From Akkermansia sp. (lineage in GTDB: Bacteria; Verrucomicrobiota; Verrucomicrobiia; Verrucomicrobiales; Akkermansiaceae): a DNA stretch of 43,643 nucleotides. Below the pieces are notes generated by a model. It was not told the origin of the DNA. It searched no databases and was given only the letters and a program-made list of their open reading frames with translations. Position 1 is the first letter of the stretch. Every line of letters starts with the position of its first letter. This document shows positions 1-7,500 of the stretch, piece after piece. The position numbers were made by a program, and so were the translations under genes. The stretch spans positions 1-43,643 of the forward strand of contig JAFSEZ010000056.1 in assembly GCA_017435505.1 (NCBI GenBank). The letters are read 5' to 3'.

Positions 1-142
1 TGAATAAAATGCCCAGAAAAATCTTCGATGGCAAGTCCGCAATGGACATGGCAAAAGCTCTCGGAATGAATTTTACCGACTTAAAACACTAACAATGCAT
101 TTTTTTCAAAAAGTGTCGCATTTGAACTTGCAATTCACGAGT
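1..142 (+). mobile_element. Right end of a probable IS30-like insertion sequence (partial)
   Basis: A coding tail that could belong to a transposase ends at 92. It is followed by a short AT-rich stretch around 110-140 (GTGTCGCATTTGAACTTGC) that has the look of an IS30-family terminal repeat. The left part of the element lies outside the window, so neither inverted repeats nor a target duplication can be verified. This is inference from resemblance only. Confidence 0.35.
3..92 (+). CDS. C-terminal fragment, possible IS30-family transposase
   Basis: The reading frame is open from the left window edge and stops at 90-92, giving about 29 C-terminal residues. The segment NKMPRKIFDGKSAMDMAKAL resembles the RPRK-x-L-x-(F/Y)-x-(T/S)-P/A pattern near the end of IS30-family transposases, where an arginine/lysine-rich turn precedes a final helix. 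Too little sequence is present for a firm call. It could equally be the tail of an unrelated protein. It converges on guaB, whose terminator lies at 160-192. Confidence 0.4.
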   Translation, partial: NKMPRKIFDGKSAMDMAKALGMNFTDLKH

Positions 143-159
143 TTCTTGCGCTTGAGGAC

Positions 160-192
160 AAAAAAAGCCTGCTGCACCGAAGCACAGCAGGC
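160..192 (-). terminator. Intrinsic terminator of guaB
   Basis: Read on the minus strand, GCCTGCTG and CAGCAGGC form a perfect 8-bp stem closed by a TTCG-containing loop, followed directly by a run of seven T residues. It begins 23 nt beyond the guaB stop codon. This is a textbook Rho-independent terminator. Confidence 0.88.
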
Positions 193-214
193 GGGAAAGA
201 AAAATGGGATAGGT

Positions 215-1669
215 TTAACGGCTGTAGTTGCCGGGGTCCTGGGTGATGGTGACATCGTGCGGGTGGCTTTCCTGCAAACCACCTGCTGTGATGCGCACGA
301 AACGCGCGTGGTCGCGCAGTTCCTGCAGGCTCTTGGCACCCAGGTAGCCCATGCCGGAGCGCAGACCACCCACGAGTTGGAAGATGACATCTGCCAGCAT
401 GCCTTTGTAGGGTACGCGGGCTTCCACGCCTTCTGCCACCAGCTTGCCGCTGCCGTTCTGGCCGTAGCGGTCGCCGGAGCCGGCTCGCATAGCGCCCAGT
501 GAGCCCATGCCGCGGTATGTCTTGAAATTGCGGCCCTGGTAGTGCACCACGGCACCGGGGCTTTCCTCGCAACCGGCAAGCATGCCGCCCATCATGATGA
601 GGTCGGCACCGGCGGCCAGAGCTTTCACGGCATCGCCGGAGTAGCGGATGCCGCCGTCGGCAATCACGGTGACTCCGGCAGGGCGGGCTACCTTGGCTAC
701 TTCCTGAATAGCGGTGAATTGGGGCATACCTACACCGGAGATGATGCGGGTGGTGCAGATTGAACCGGGGCCTACACCCACTTTGATGGCGCTGGCACCG
801 GCAGAGATGAGGTCGCGGGCACCATCCTGTGTCACCACGTTGCCGGCAACTACAGGCTTGCCAAGCTCGCGCAGCTTCTCAATGACGTGCAGTACGCGGC
901 TGGTGTGGCCGGTAGCGGCATCAATGAAGAGGGCATCAGCCCCGGCATCAACCACTGCCTGAGCGCGTGCCATGAATTCCGGACCCGGCCCCACAGCGGC
1001 ACCGCAGCGCAAACGCCCCATGTCATCCTTGGTGGATTCTTGGAATGCCTCGCGCTTGCGTATGTCGGTATCGGTGATAAGCCCGGCCAAGCAGCCGTTT
1101 TCATCCACGAGCGGGAGTTTTTCGATGCGGTTGGAGTAAAGAATCTTGCGAGCTTCGTCCTGTGTCGTACCGGGGTTGCCGGTGATGAGGCGGGCGAGCG
1201 GAGTCATCACATCTGCCACGCAGAGGGTATCTAAATCATGGCCATCGGATACGCGCATATCGCGGCCGGTGATAATGCCTTCCAGCTTGTTATCGGCATC
1301 TACCACGGGCAGGCCGGAGAAGCCGTGCTCAAGCATGATGCTCTTGACCTGGCTGAGGCGCATACCGCTGGAAACGGTGAGTGGCTTGGTGATCACGGCG
1401 TTCTCAAAACGCTTTACCTTGGCCACCATGGCGGCTTGATCATCAATGCGGTTGTTGCGGTGAATCACACCCATACCGCCTTCGCGCGCCATGGCAATGG
1501 CCATGTCTACCTCTGTCACGGTGTCCATGGGGGCGGAAAGAATCGGCAAGCGCAGGGGGAAATTGGCGCAAAGCTGAGAGGCGGGGTCGGCCTCGCCCGG
1601 AAGGATGGTGCTCAGGCAGGGAAGCAAGAGCACGTCGTCAAATGTAAGTCCAAGCTGAATTTCTTCCAT
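215..1669 (-). CDS. guaB: IMP dehydrogenase
   Basis: Cytoplasmic enzyme that oxidises IMP to XMP with NAD+, the committed step of GMP synthesis. The 484-residue length is normal for the family. An N-terminal TIM-barrel segment with [10 protein letters not shown] comes first. Two CBS domains follow at about residues 95-205, and then the catalytic loop [11 protein letters not shown] with nucleophile Cys305. The mobile flap contains [10 protein letters not shown] and [10 protein letters not shown]. The frame stays open to an ATG at 1696, but I prefer the ATG at 1669 because homologues begin close to the [10 protein letters not shown] motif and a TATAGT-like -10 box ends 7 nt before it. No Shine-Dalgarno sequence precedes either start. 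The gene stands alone and ends at a strong terminator. Confidence 0.95.
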   Translation of the reverse strand: MEEIQLGLTFDDVLLLPCLSTILPGEADPASQLCANFPLRLPILSAPMDTVTEVDMAIAMAREGGMGVIHRNNRIDDQAAMVAKVKRFENAVITKPLTVSSGMRLSQVKSIMLEHGFSGLPVVDADNKLEGIITGRDMRVSDGHDLDTLCVADVMTPLARLITGNPGTTQDEARKILYSNRIEKLPLVDENGCLAGLITDTDIRKREAFQESTKDDMGRLRCGAAVGPGPEFMARAQAVVDAGADALFIDAATGHTSRVLHVIEKLRELGKPVVAGNVVTQDGARDLISAGASAIKVGVGPGSICTTRIISGVGMPQFTAIQEVAKVARPAGVTVIADGGIRYSGDAVKALAAGADLIMMGGMLAGCEESPGAVVHYQGRNFKTYRGMGSLGAMRAGSGDRYGQNGSGKLVAEGVEARVPYKGMLADVIFQLVGGLRSGMGYLGAKSLQELRDHARFVRITAGGLQESHPHDVTITQDPGNYSR

Positions 1670-1756
1670 AGCGGAGACTATAATACTCTGCTGCATTTTG
1701 CAAGCCTAATCGTACAAAAAACAGCAATTTTTTGGTGGGATGCGGGCGCGGTGCGC

Positions 1757-2239
1757 TTAGAGTCGCACCATGCCGGCTGCTTTGAGGGCATCCCAGCCAC
1801 CTTCCAGCACATATATGGGGGCTGTAATGATACCGAGCTCGCGGAGATGTGCTGCAATCTCGGTGGAGGAGGTACAATCTCCCGTGCAGAACACGACAAT
1901 GCACTCGCCGCGTTCTTCTGCCTCCATCAAGCGACCGATGGCGGCATCCACCTGCTGTTGGCGGTCGGGGCCGGAGCGGATGGGGAACATCCTGTTATCG
2001 CTGAACATGAGATGATTGAGCTCGAAATCGCTTGCGCTGCGAGCATCAATCCACACCGCGCGGTTATTCCACTTCCCGCGCACTGTGTCCAGACAGATGC
2101 GCCCTTCCGGCAAGTTTGCCTGCACGCATGCCGGCAAGCGTTGAGGGGCGAACCACGCCGCGTCTGCCCAATACAACACTCCTGCCAGAAGCAGGATGAT
2201 GATTCCAAGTCGTACCAGCTGGGCAAAGGTATCTTTCAT
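1757..2239 (-). CDS. Membrane-anchored rhodanese-like protein
   Basis: About 160 residues. An N-terminal hydrophobic helix (LVRLGIIILLLAGVLYWA) suggests a single anchor with the domain in the periplasm. The C-terminal 110 residues have rhodanese features: WIDARSASDFELNHL, corresponding to the D-x-R substrate-side strand, and VVFCTGDCTSSTEIAAHLRELG, corresponding to the active-site loop. The loop contains two cysteines (FC and DC), so the catalytic residue is ambiguous. Rhodaneses move sulfane sulfur or act as redox sensors; the substrate here is unknown. A GTG at 2284 would add 15 residues, but ATG 2239 places the helix at the usual distance. A promoter candidate is at 2275-2304. Confidence 0.75.
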   Translation of the reverse strand: MKDTFAQLVRLGIIILLLAGVLYWADAAWFAPQRLPACVQANLPEGRICLDTVRGKWNNRAVWIDARSASDFELNHLMFSDNRMFPIRSGPDRQQQVDAAIGRLMEAEERGECIVVFCTGDCTSSTEIAAHLRELGIITAPIYVLEGGWDALKAAGMVRL

Positions 2240-2274
2240 ACAAGAGGGGGGGCGCCGTGTTTTTGCCTTGAGCT

Positions 2275-2304
2275 CTTGTAGCACAAGGCGGGGCGCAGAG
2301 TCAA
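2275..2304 (-). promoter_or_regulatory. Promoter candidate for the rhodanese gene
   Basis: On the minus strand, TTGACT and TACAAG are separated by 18 nt. The predicted transcript would carry a leader of about 30 nt before the ATG at 2239. Confidence 0.45.
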
Positions 2305-2323
2305 GTAGGAATCAAATCATCTT

Positions 2324-2475
2324 CAGGGTAAACACATTAGGATAGATAAAGTTTGAATTGCTGCTAGAGCTTGAAAATCAATTACAAATTTCACATTTCA
2401 CATGGAAAAGATAGGCGCTGTCACGCAGATAAATGAGAGTTCTGTTTGCGCTTACCGCCCCGCCTTGATGGGGGC
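2324..2475 (+). mobile_element. Decayed relative of the MITE at 7169-7446 (half element)
   Basis: The stretch starts with CAGGGTAAACACATTAGG, which differs at two positions from the 18-bp terminal repeat at 7169-7186. Homology continues for about 150 bp with the reverse complement of 7446 down to about 7290. Shared landmarks are the GCTTGAAAATCAATTACAAA-like block, the GGCGCTGTC block, and the CCCCGCCTT core. The other terminus cannot be found before 2640, so this is probably a truncated, diverged copy. It carries no coding potential. Confidence 0.65.
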
Positions 2476-2640
2476 GTGTCAAAAGGGTGTTATAAAGCAC
2501 CGCCAATCAAGGCGGGGGGCGAGTCTCGAAGCCCGGTGCCGCGGAAAAGCGCTGCCGGGGCAGAGACAGGGGGCTAAGCCTTATTGTTCAGTAATACCAA
2601 GAAGTATATGGAGATATCAACACACTTACATGAGTAAATG
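2476..2640. other. Gene-free stretch with a long-armed inverted repeat
   Basis: No credible gene is seen. CCCCGCCTTGAT (about 2458-2469) is repeated in inverse as ATCAAGGCGGGG (about 2506-2517), giving a hairpin with a loop of about 36 nt. The remainder up to the lipoprotein terminator at 2641 has no recognisable signals. Confidence 0.5.
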
Positions 2641-2671
2641 AAAAGCGCGCCCGGCAAAAGCCGGACGCGCC
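2641..2671 (-). terminator. Intrinsic terminator of the small lipoprotein gene
   Basis: On the minus strand, GCGCGTCCGGC-TTTT-GCCGGGCGCGC forms an 11-bp stem with one G-U pair, followed by TTTTC. It lies 42 nt after the stop codon of the lipoprotein gene. Confidence 0.8.
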
Positions 2672-2713
2672 AGAATTGTTTTCTGAGAGGCTCTTGCGAG
2701 CCCCTCTTACTCC

Positions 2714-2836
2714 TTACTTAGCGGGAGCTACCACGGGAGCGGGAGCGGGAGCGGGAGCGGGCTCCACCTGCTGCTGCTGCTGCTGGCAGGAAACGAGAGC
2801 AGCGGCCGTAAGGGCAAGAATAGCGATGGTCTTCAT
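2714..2836 (-). CDS. Small secreted lipoprotein (40 residues)
   Basis: The protein begins MKTIAILALTAAALVSC, a typical lipoprotein signal peptide with lipobox ALVSC, so Cys17 would be lipidated. The mature part is only about 24 residues: a run of six glutamines, then alternating Ala-Pro. The DNA encoding it contains a (CTG)n tract and four tandem copies of GGGAGC, both slippage-prone. Upstream in-frame codons exist, but ATG 2836 is the only start that gives a proper signal peptide. It has its own promoter candidate (2902-2929) and terminator (2641-2671), which supports it being a real gene despite its size. Function is unknown; size and lipobox recall entericidin-like peptides, without clear homology. 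Confidence 0.75.
   Translation of the reverse strand: MKTIAILALTAAALVSCQQQQQQVEPAPAPAPAPVVAPAK
2735..2758 (-). repeat. Hexanucleotide tandem repeat in the lipoprotein gene
   Basis: Four consecutive copies of GGGAGC on the plus strand encode the Ala-Pro alternation of the lipoprotein tail on the minus strand. Whole-unit gain or loss would keep the frame. Confidence 0.85.
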
Positions 2837-2866
2837 AATAATGATGATGTTTTTTGGTTGTTTGAG

Positions 2867-2891
2867 GAGCAGACTCACCGTGAGTTTGCTC
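2867..2891 (-). other. Leader hairpin upstream of the lipoprotein gene
   Basis: On the minus strand, GAGCAAACTCAC and GTGAGTCTGCTC are inverted around a single base with one mismatch. It lies between the promoter candidate and the ATG, so it would fold in the 5' leader. It lacks a T-run and is not a terminator. Confidence 0.5.
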
Positions 2892-2901
2892 TCCGGGGTC
2901 A

Positions 2902-2929
2902 AGCATACGGATTTCCGGGGTATATGCAA
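2902..2929 (-). promoter_or_regulatory. Promoter candidate for the small lipoprotein gene
   Basis: TTGCAT and TATGCT are spaced by 16 nt on the minus strand, giving a leader of roughly 60 nt that contains the hairpin at 2867-2891. Confidence 0.5.
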
Positions 2930-2956
2930 GCCTAAAATGCGTATTCGCACAAATTT

Positions 2957-4243
2957 TTATGAATTTGGCCGGATTTCCGTGTTAATTGGTGGGGATTGCT
3001 CCGGGGAGGTGGGTGTGGGAAGTTCATTGGTTTCATTTGGGCGAACGGTGGACCACACGTAGCGGGTGAAAAGAACTTTGATAGAAGCGGTGAGGGGGAC
3101 AGCCAACAGGGCGCCCACAACGCCGCCGAGCACCAAGCTCCAGAAGAGTACGGAGAACATGATGGTGAGGTCGTGCATACCCACTCGGTTGCCAATCACG
3201 CGGGGTTGGATGACCCAACCATCGAACTGGCTCACGCAGATAAAGATGGCCGCTACACCGACAACATAGCTTACATCATGCCAAGTGAACCATGCAATCA
3301 GGAGGGCCGGGATGCTGGTGGAAATCATGCCGATATAGGGGATAATGCCCAGCAGGGCGGCGGCTGCAGCAATGGTGATGGCGTAGGGAAGCCCCATCAA
3401 TTTGAGTGCAATACCCAAGATGATACCATCTATCAGGCTGACGAGCATTTGCCCGCGCACGAAAGAGATGATATAGCCGTTGATTTGCTGGAGCGTTTCC
3501 ACGACTTCATCGCGGAAGCGAGAGCTGCGGAGGGGGAGGAGATCGTGCCAACTATCGGCTATGCGCTCGCTTTCCAGCAGGAAATAGAAGAGGAAGACCG
3601 GTACCATGACAGCACCGATGAGGAAAGCTGCCACACCGGAGATGGCGCGGCTTCCCGCCGTGAGCCATTTGATGATTTTTTCCGTGAGGTAGCTGGAGTT
3701 GTAGTTCAGAATAGCTGCAACTTTATCGGCATAGGTGGGGTTATCCTCAACGATTTTGGCATCTTCCGGCTTGAGATCCGCTGTTCCTGCATCCTTGAGA
3801 GTCTTTTGGTAGAGCATGTCAACTCCCTGTTGGATGAAAGCGTTTTTCTCCAGCAAATCCTGGCCTGTTTTGATGGAGCTTTCCAAAATTTGCTGGCGTT
3901 TGGCTACGAGGTCACCGGTTTGTTGTACCAGCGGGGGCACAATGGCAAACCCCAGTCCTGTGATGCCGATGGCTGTGAGCAAAAGCACAATCAATACTGC
4001 CCAAATACGCCGTTTGACCAATTTTTGCTGAACCCATTTGGTAGCCGGAAAGAGAAGGTAGGCCAATATGCCGGCAATCACGACGGGCAACAGCACGGGC
4101 TCCAGCGCCATGAATACTTGCCCCAACCCAAACAGGGCGCCGGCTACCAGCACGATGACCACAACCAGTGATATGCCACTAAGTGCCGCCCAGCATATGC
4201 CGCGTTGAAAGGGTGTCGGGTATTCTCTTTCCGTTTTGTTCAT
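2957..4243 (-). CDS. AI-2E family (PerM/YdiK-type) membrane permease
   Basis: A 428-residue polytopic inner-membrane protein. Hydrophobic helices lie near residues 20-75, a long soluble segment at about 95-190 carries charged helices, and several more helices follow to about residue 400. The C-terminal block GNRVGMHDLTIMFSVLFWSL, followed by GGVVGALLAVPLTASIKVL, is the family signature. Members include AI-2 exporters and Na+/H+ or general efflux proteins, so the substrate cannot be assigned. The tail is proline-rich. I chose ATG 4243 because an extended -10 box (TGTACAAT) ends 7 nt before it; the in-frame ATG at 4252 overlaps that box. It is divergent from the glycosyltransferase gene. Confidence 0.85.
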   Translation of the reverse strand: MNKTEREYPTPFQRGICWAALSGISLVVVIVLVAGALFGLGQVFMALEPVLLPVVIAGILAYLLFPATKWVQQKLVKRRIWAVLIVLLLTAIGITGLGFAIVPPLVQQTGDLVAKRQQILESSIKTGQDLLEKNAFIQQGVDMLYQKTLKDAGTADLKPEDAKIVEDNPTYADKVAAILNYNSSYLTEKIIKWLTAGSRAISGVAAFLIGAVMVPVFLFYFLLESERIADSWHDLLPLRSSRFRDEVVETLQQINGYIISFVRGQMLVSLIDGIILGIALKLMGLPYAITIAAAAALLGIIPYIGMISTSIPALLIAWFTWHDVSYVVGVAAIFICVSQFDGWVIQPRVIGNRVGMHDLTIMFSVLFWSLVLGGVVGALLAVPLTASIKVLFTRYVWSTVRPNETNELPTPTSPEQSPPINTEIRPNS

Positions 4244-4250
4244 GCTTTGC

Positions 4251-4280
4251 ATTGTACACGAATAGCTATTGCCTACGCAA
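4251..4280 (-). promoter_or_regulatory. Promoter of the AI-2E family permease (leaderless layout)
   Basis: TTGCGT and TACAAT are 18 nt apart on the minus strand, with TG directly before the -10. The -10 ends 7 nt before ATG 4243, so transcription would start at or next to the start codon. Confidence 0.6.
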
Positions 4281-4330
4281 GCAATTTGTCCCGTCTTTTT
4301 TTGCAGGGGAATTTTGTTTTGTCTTCACTG

Positions 4331-4359
4331 TTGCCAGTCGGAGCAAAACGTGCTAGCAT
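4331..4359 (+). promoter_or_regulatory. Promoter of the glycosyltransferase gene (leaderless layout)
   Basis: TTGCCA and TAGCAT are spaced by 17 nt. The -10 ends 6 nt before ATG 4366. Confidence 0.6.
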
Positions 4360-4365
4360 GGTGTC

Positions 4366-6003
4366 ATGGCAGGGGATGGTGCAACAACAAACGGCGCGTT
4401 GGCGAGGCGCGGGTGCAGCAGTTGCGTTGAGTGCCCGTTCGGGGCGGTATGCCGTGCGGGCAATCCTCCCGCGACCAAACGTTGCGAAGCTCCGTGGTGG
4501 CCCATCTATGTTTTTTATACTTTGCTGGCGTTTTGTGTGATACGCTACGGCTTTACGGCCTTGAGCGAAAGTATGCACCTGCGCCCGGATTATGATGCCA
4601 ATGTCTATCATATCATCGGTCGCGGGTGGATGGAGGGGGTGCTGCCGTATGTGGGTCTGTCGGATTTGAAAGGTCCGCTTGTTTTTTTGCAATGCGGGCT
4701 GGGGAGCTTGCTTTCTCCGGATTCATTTCTGGGGGTGAGTTTCATCCATGCCATGGTGGTGGGTTTGGGCTTGTTGTATGCCGGCAAAGGAGCGGCCTTG
4801 TTAGTAGGCCGACCGGCCGGGCTGGCCATAGGGGGCATTTTGTTTGTATACACGCTGTATTTCAGCGTGCATCCCTCTGTTACTGTGCTGACGCTGCAAT
4901 ACATCAGTTTCTACTATGTGCTGCGCCATGCGGTGCGGGGTGGGGGATATAGCGGGTGGCAGGCGTATGCTTGCGGGGCATTTGTAGGCTTGGCTTTGTT
5001 GCTCAAATTCAACTTAGTTGTTTTTTGGTTGCCTATAGGGGTGGCTCTGTTGACAGATGGTAAGTGGTGGCGGCGCTTGGTGCAGATGCTGGCGGGTTTT
5101 GCCACAGTTATGCTGCCGGCGGTGGTATACATGGGGTGTGAGGGGATGTTGGCGGCATGCTGGCGGGAGTATGTGCTCACGGCGGTTGAGTACGGCAGCG
5201 TGGGGATGCAGAAATCTGCTATTGTGCAGTCGGGCTGGCGTTTGTTGGCTCAAGTGGTGCCGGATCATGTATACTTGGCCGCGCCTGAGTGGTTTTGTGC
5301 CTTGGCCGGGGCGCTGCTCATCTTGCCCTGGCTTGCTTTGCCTCGCTTGGTGAGTATGCGTCATCCCGGAGTGTATTACGGTGTGTTTGGGGGTGGTTTT
5401 GTATTGGGGGTGCTTGCCATATTCGGGGGTGAGTACCACTTCCTGCACTATTATTTTTCTTTTCTTCCTTATGTGGGGTTGAGCTTGGTGGCATGGGTGA
5501 TGCTGCTGCGGCGTTTGGAGGTGTGGCGGCGTATTCAGCGTTGGGCACGCCGGGGGGGCATGCTTTTGCCGTTTGCTGTGGTGGCGGTGGCGGTGTTGTT
5601 GCCCCGCTATGTGGGTGCTTGCAAACCGGAAAAGGGGTTGGCCGAGAGCCGCCAAGCTACCGCTTCCCTGGTGCAGCGTTTGCAGGGGCATGTTTTCCTT
5701 TGCACCGAGGCAGATACCGGCATTTACCTCTATCGTCTTGCGAACGCGATACCCCCCATCCTTCATTTTGTGCCGCAGATGACCCCCCAAGGCCGTGAGT
5801 TGCACCGCCGGGAGATGCTTCATTGCCTGCGCACCGTCAAACCGCGTTATCTTGTCTGTTCGGTGCATGGGGAGTCGGCCACAGACGCCCTGATTGCCGA
5901 AAGCGGCACCTCCTACCGCAAGGTGGAATTGTGCCCCCCGCATTTTCCCTCGTACCCCTCCACGGCAGATTATGCCCCCTTCTGCCTCTATGAACGCCGA
6001 TAA
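4366..6003 (+). CDS. Integral membrane glycosyltransferase, GT39/ArnT-like
   Basis: A 545-residue protein with about ten hydrophobic helices after a roughly 45-residue N-terminal tail. The first loop has the pattern seen in polyprenyl-phosphate-sugar-dependent GT-C enzymes: RPDYDANVYHIIGRGWMEG, then LPYVGLSDLKGPLVFL, where the acidic residues would form the catalytic site. The last 120 residues form a soluble periplasmic domain. Such enzymes transfer a sugar from a lipid carrier to a lipid or glycan on the outer face of the membrane; donor and acceptor are unknown. The start is supported by the promoter at 4331-4359. The acyltransferase gene begins 29 nt downstream and may act on the same glycan. 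Confidence 0.75.
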   Translation: MAGDGATTNGALARRGCSSCVECPFGAVCRAGNPPATKRCEAPWWPIYVFYTLLAFCVIRYGFTALSESMHLRPDYDANVYHIIGRGWMEGVLPYVGLSDLKGPLVFLQCGLGSLLSPDSFLGVSFIHAMVVGLGLLYAGKGAALLVGRPAGLAIGGILFVYTLYFSVHPSVTVLTLQYISFYYVLRHAVRGGGYSGWQAYACGAFVGLALLLKFNLVVFWLPIGVALLTDGKWWRRLVQMLAGFATVMLPAVVYMGCEGMLAACWREYVLTAVEYGSVGMQKSAIVQSGWRLLAQVVPDHVYLAAPEWFCALAGALLILPWLALPRLVSMRHPGVYYGVFGGGFVLGVLAIFGGEYHFLHYYFSFLPYVGLSLVAWVMLLRRLEVWRRIQRWARRGGMLLPFAVVAVAVLLPRYVGACKPEKGLAESRQATASLVQRLQGHVFLCTEADTGIYLYRLANAIPPILHFVPQMTPQGRELHRREMLHCLRTVKPRYLVCSVHGESATDALIAESGTSYRKVELCPPHFPSYPSTADYAPFCLYERR

Positions 6004-6032
6004 CCATATCTTATATTCATATTGACAGAGTT

Positions 6033-7142
6033 ATGTATTGTATTCTAACCTGCTTCTTACTCGTTTGTCTTTTGTGTGGCCGGCCCGCTTTGGTCTCGCA
6101 GTTGCCGTGCGATGGGGCATACATGAGTCGCGAGCGCACATGTATGATAAATGGTATTTTTATATGGATTGTCTTTATGTCTCATATGCATTCGTACCTG
6201 TCTTCTTGTGCCCTCTGGGATAGGCCGTTTTTGAAGGCTGTCGAGTACATGGGACAGACGATGGTAGCAACCTTCTTCTTTTTTAGCGGATACGGCATCA
6301 TGTCTTCGTTAAAGAAGAAGGGATTGCTCTATTCTCGGCAGTTGGTAACGCATCGCTTTTTTAGATTATGGCTGCATTTTAGTATCGCCGTGATTGTTTT
6401 TGCGACGGTACAAAGGTGTATGGGGATACACTACGAAGTTGAGAGCGTGTTATATGCACTGATTGCGTGGACGAGGATAGAAAACAGTAATTGGTTTATT
6501 TTTATTACACTCTTATCATATCTTGTCATTGCATTGAATCATAGGTTGTTGTATCGGTGGGGTGATACGGCGATGGTGGGAGGTATCGTTGCAGTTTTCC
6601 TGGTTGTAATGCCATTTTTGCTGCAACTCAAGGGAAGTTATTGGGTAGATAGTTTTCTTTGTATCCCTGCCGGTATGCTCTTTTTCATTTACCAAAAGCA
6701 CATTGAATCTCAAGTGAGGAAGATTCCTGTACCGGTGTGGCTGTTGGGGGTGGTGTTGTGCTTCATCGGACTTATGACATACCGGGTTCTTCCTGATTCA
6801 ATCAGTTTTCGTCTGGGTGAAATAGTGCCCTGCACTCCGGTTATGCTGGTTCTTGTTCAGAATTTAGGATGTGTTTTATTTGCGGTAGGCGTGTGTATGC
6901 TTTCTGCCGGCATGCGGTATGTTAGTACTCCCTCGTTTTTAGTGTGGAGTGGGGGTGCTGCCTTGTTTTATTTGTATATTTTCCAACGTATACCGATGCT
7001 GATGGGAAAATACTGGGGAATTTGTGAAGCGTATCCCATGGTGTACCAAATTGCCTGCTTCATAGGTACGTTATTGATTGCATGGGGGTGCTGTTGGATA
7101 TTTCCTCGTGTTGATTTCCTCATTTGGCGAGCCAAAAAATGA
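6033..7142 (+). CDS. Membrane acyltransferase, acyltransferase-3 family
   Basis: A 369-residue polytopic protein. One N-terminal helix is followed by YMSRERTCMINGIFIWIVFM and SHMHSYL, the conserved start of the acyltransferase-3 fold with its essential histidine. Then come FFFFSGYGIMSSLKKKG and MVTHRFFRL-like segments and about eight further helices. Family members O-acylate polysaccharides, lipids or glycosides using cytoplasmic acyl-CoA. I keep the start at 6033 because homologues carry a helix before the Ser-Arg-Glu segment; ATG 6123 is an alternative. Codon use is visibly richer in A and T than in neighbours, suggesting recent transfer. A MITE sits just downstream. Confidence 0.75.
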   Translation: MYCILTCFLLVCLLCGRPALVSQLPCDGAYMSRERTCMINGIFIWIVFMSHMHSYLSSCALWDRPFLKAVEYMGQTMVATFFFFSGYGIMSSLKKKGLLYSRQLVTHRFFRLWLHFSIAVIVFATVQRCMGIHYEVESVLYALIAWTRIENSNWFIFITLLSYLVIALNHRLLYRWGDTAMVGGIVAVFLVVMPFLLQLKGSYWVDSFLCIPAGMLFFIYQKHIESQVRKIPVPVWLLGVVLCFIGLMTYRVLPDSISFRLGEIVPCTPVMLVLVQNLGCVLFAVGVCMLSAGMRYVSTPSFLVWSGGAALFYLYIFQRIPMLMGKYWGICEAYPMVYQIACFIGTLLIAWGCCWIFPRVDFLIWRAKK

Positions 7143-7158
7143 GAGAGTTGTGATGTGT

Positions 7159-7168
7159 AGTCAGACAT
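7159..7168 (+). repeat. Left target-site duplication of the MITE
   Basis: AGTCAGACAT directly abuts the left terminal inverted repeat and is repeated exactly at 7447-7456. Confidence 0.85.
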
Positions 7169-7446
7169 CAGGGCAAACGCATTAGGATTATGACACATCT
7201 GCGTGATTTCAAATTTATCATTTATTGGAGCTAGCTGACTTGCGTCAGATGTAAAGCGAAACGATAACGACACTTTGTCCTCGCCCCGCCTTCAAGGCGG
7301 GGGCGGCGAGCGCAGATGCACCCCACCCATTTTCTTGCGCGACAGCGCCCATTTTTTCAATGTGAAATTTGAAATATGAATTTTGCAATTGATATTCAAG
7401 CAGCAGCAGCCATTTAAGTCAGATCTCGCCTAATGCGTTTGCCCTG
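7169..7446. mobile_element. MITE-like non-autonomous transposon, 278 bp
   Basis: The element is bounded by perfect 18-bp terminal inverted repeats: CAGGGCAAACGCATTAGG at 7169-7186 and its reverse complement at 7429-7446. It is flanked by identical 10-bp direct repeats (7159-7168 and 7447-7456). No reading frame inside could encode a transposase, so mobilisation would be in trans. A central palindrome with CCCCGCCTT and AAGGCGGGG arms lies near 7284-7302. A 10-bp duplication with short inverted repeats would suit an IS4-like parent, but no parent is in the window. The insertion lies 10 bp upstream of the -35 box of the methyltransferase gene. Confidence 0.88.
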
Positions 7447-7456
7447 AGTCAGACAT
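7447..7456 (+). repeat. Right target-site duplication of the MITE
   Basis: AGTCAGACAT, identical to 7159-7168, directly abuts the right terminal inverted repeat. Confidence 0.85.
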
Positions 7457-7465
7457 GATACATGG

Positions 7466-7494
7466 TTGACAGCGCGCGTGTGCGTGTGTACAAT
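7466..7494 (+). promoter_or_regulatory. Promoter of the rRNA methyltransferase gene (leaderless layout)
   Basis: A consensus TTGACA and TACAAT, preceded by TG, are spaced by 17 nt. The -10 ends 6 nt before GTG 7501 and decides that start. Confidence 0.75.
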
Positions 7495-7500
7495 GGGAGC

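Noticed and set aside
2996..4171. Long plus-strand frame opposite the AI-2E permease gene
   Set aside because: It is an antisense shadow: the translation is rich in His, Gln and Asp with no domain, and it mirrors the codon bias of the real gene.
2957..4243. Quorum-sensing AI-2 exporter as a specific function
   Set aside because: The AI-2E family includes unrelated substrates, and nothing nearby (luxS, lsr genes) supports AI-2.
7284..7302. Terminator or CRISPR-like palindrome inside the MITE
   Set aside because: It is a single palindrome with no T-run and no regularly spaced repeats; it is part of the element core.
7462..7500. Upstream ATG start for the rRNA methyltransferase
   Set aside because: This ATG precedes the consensus TTGACA/TACAAT promoter, so it would not be transcribed from it; GTG 7501 is preferred.
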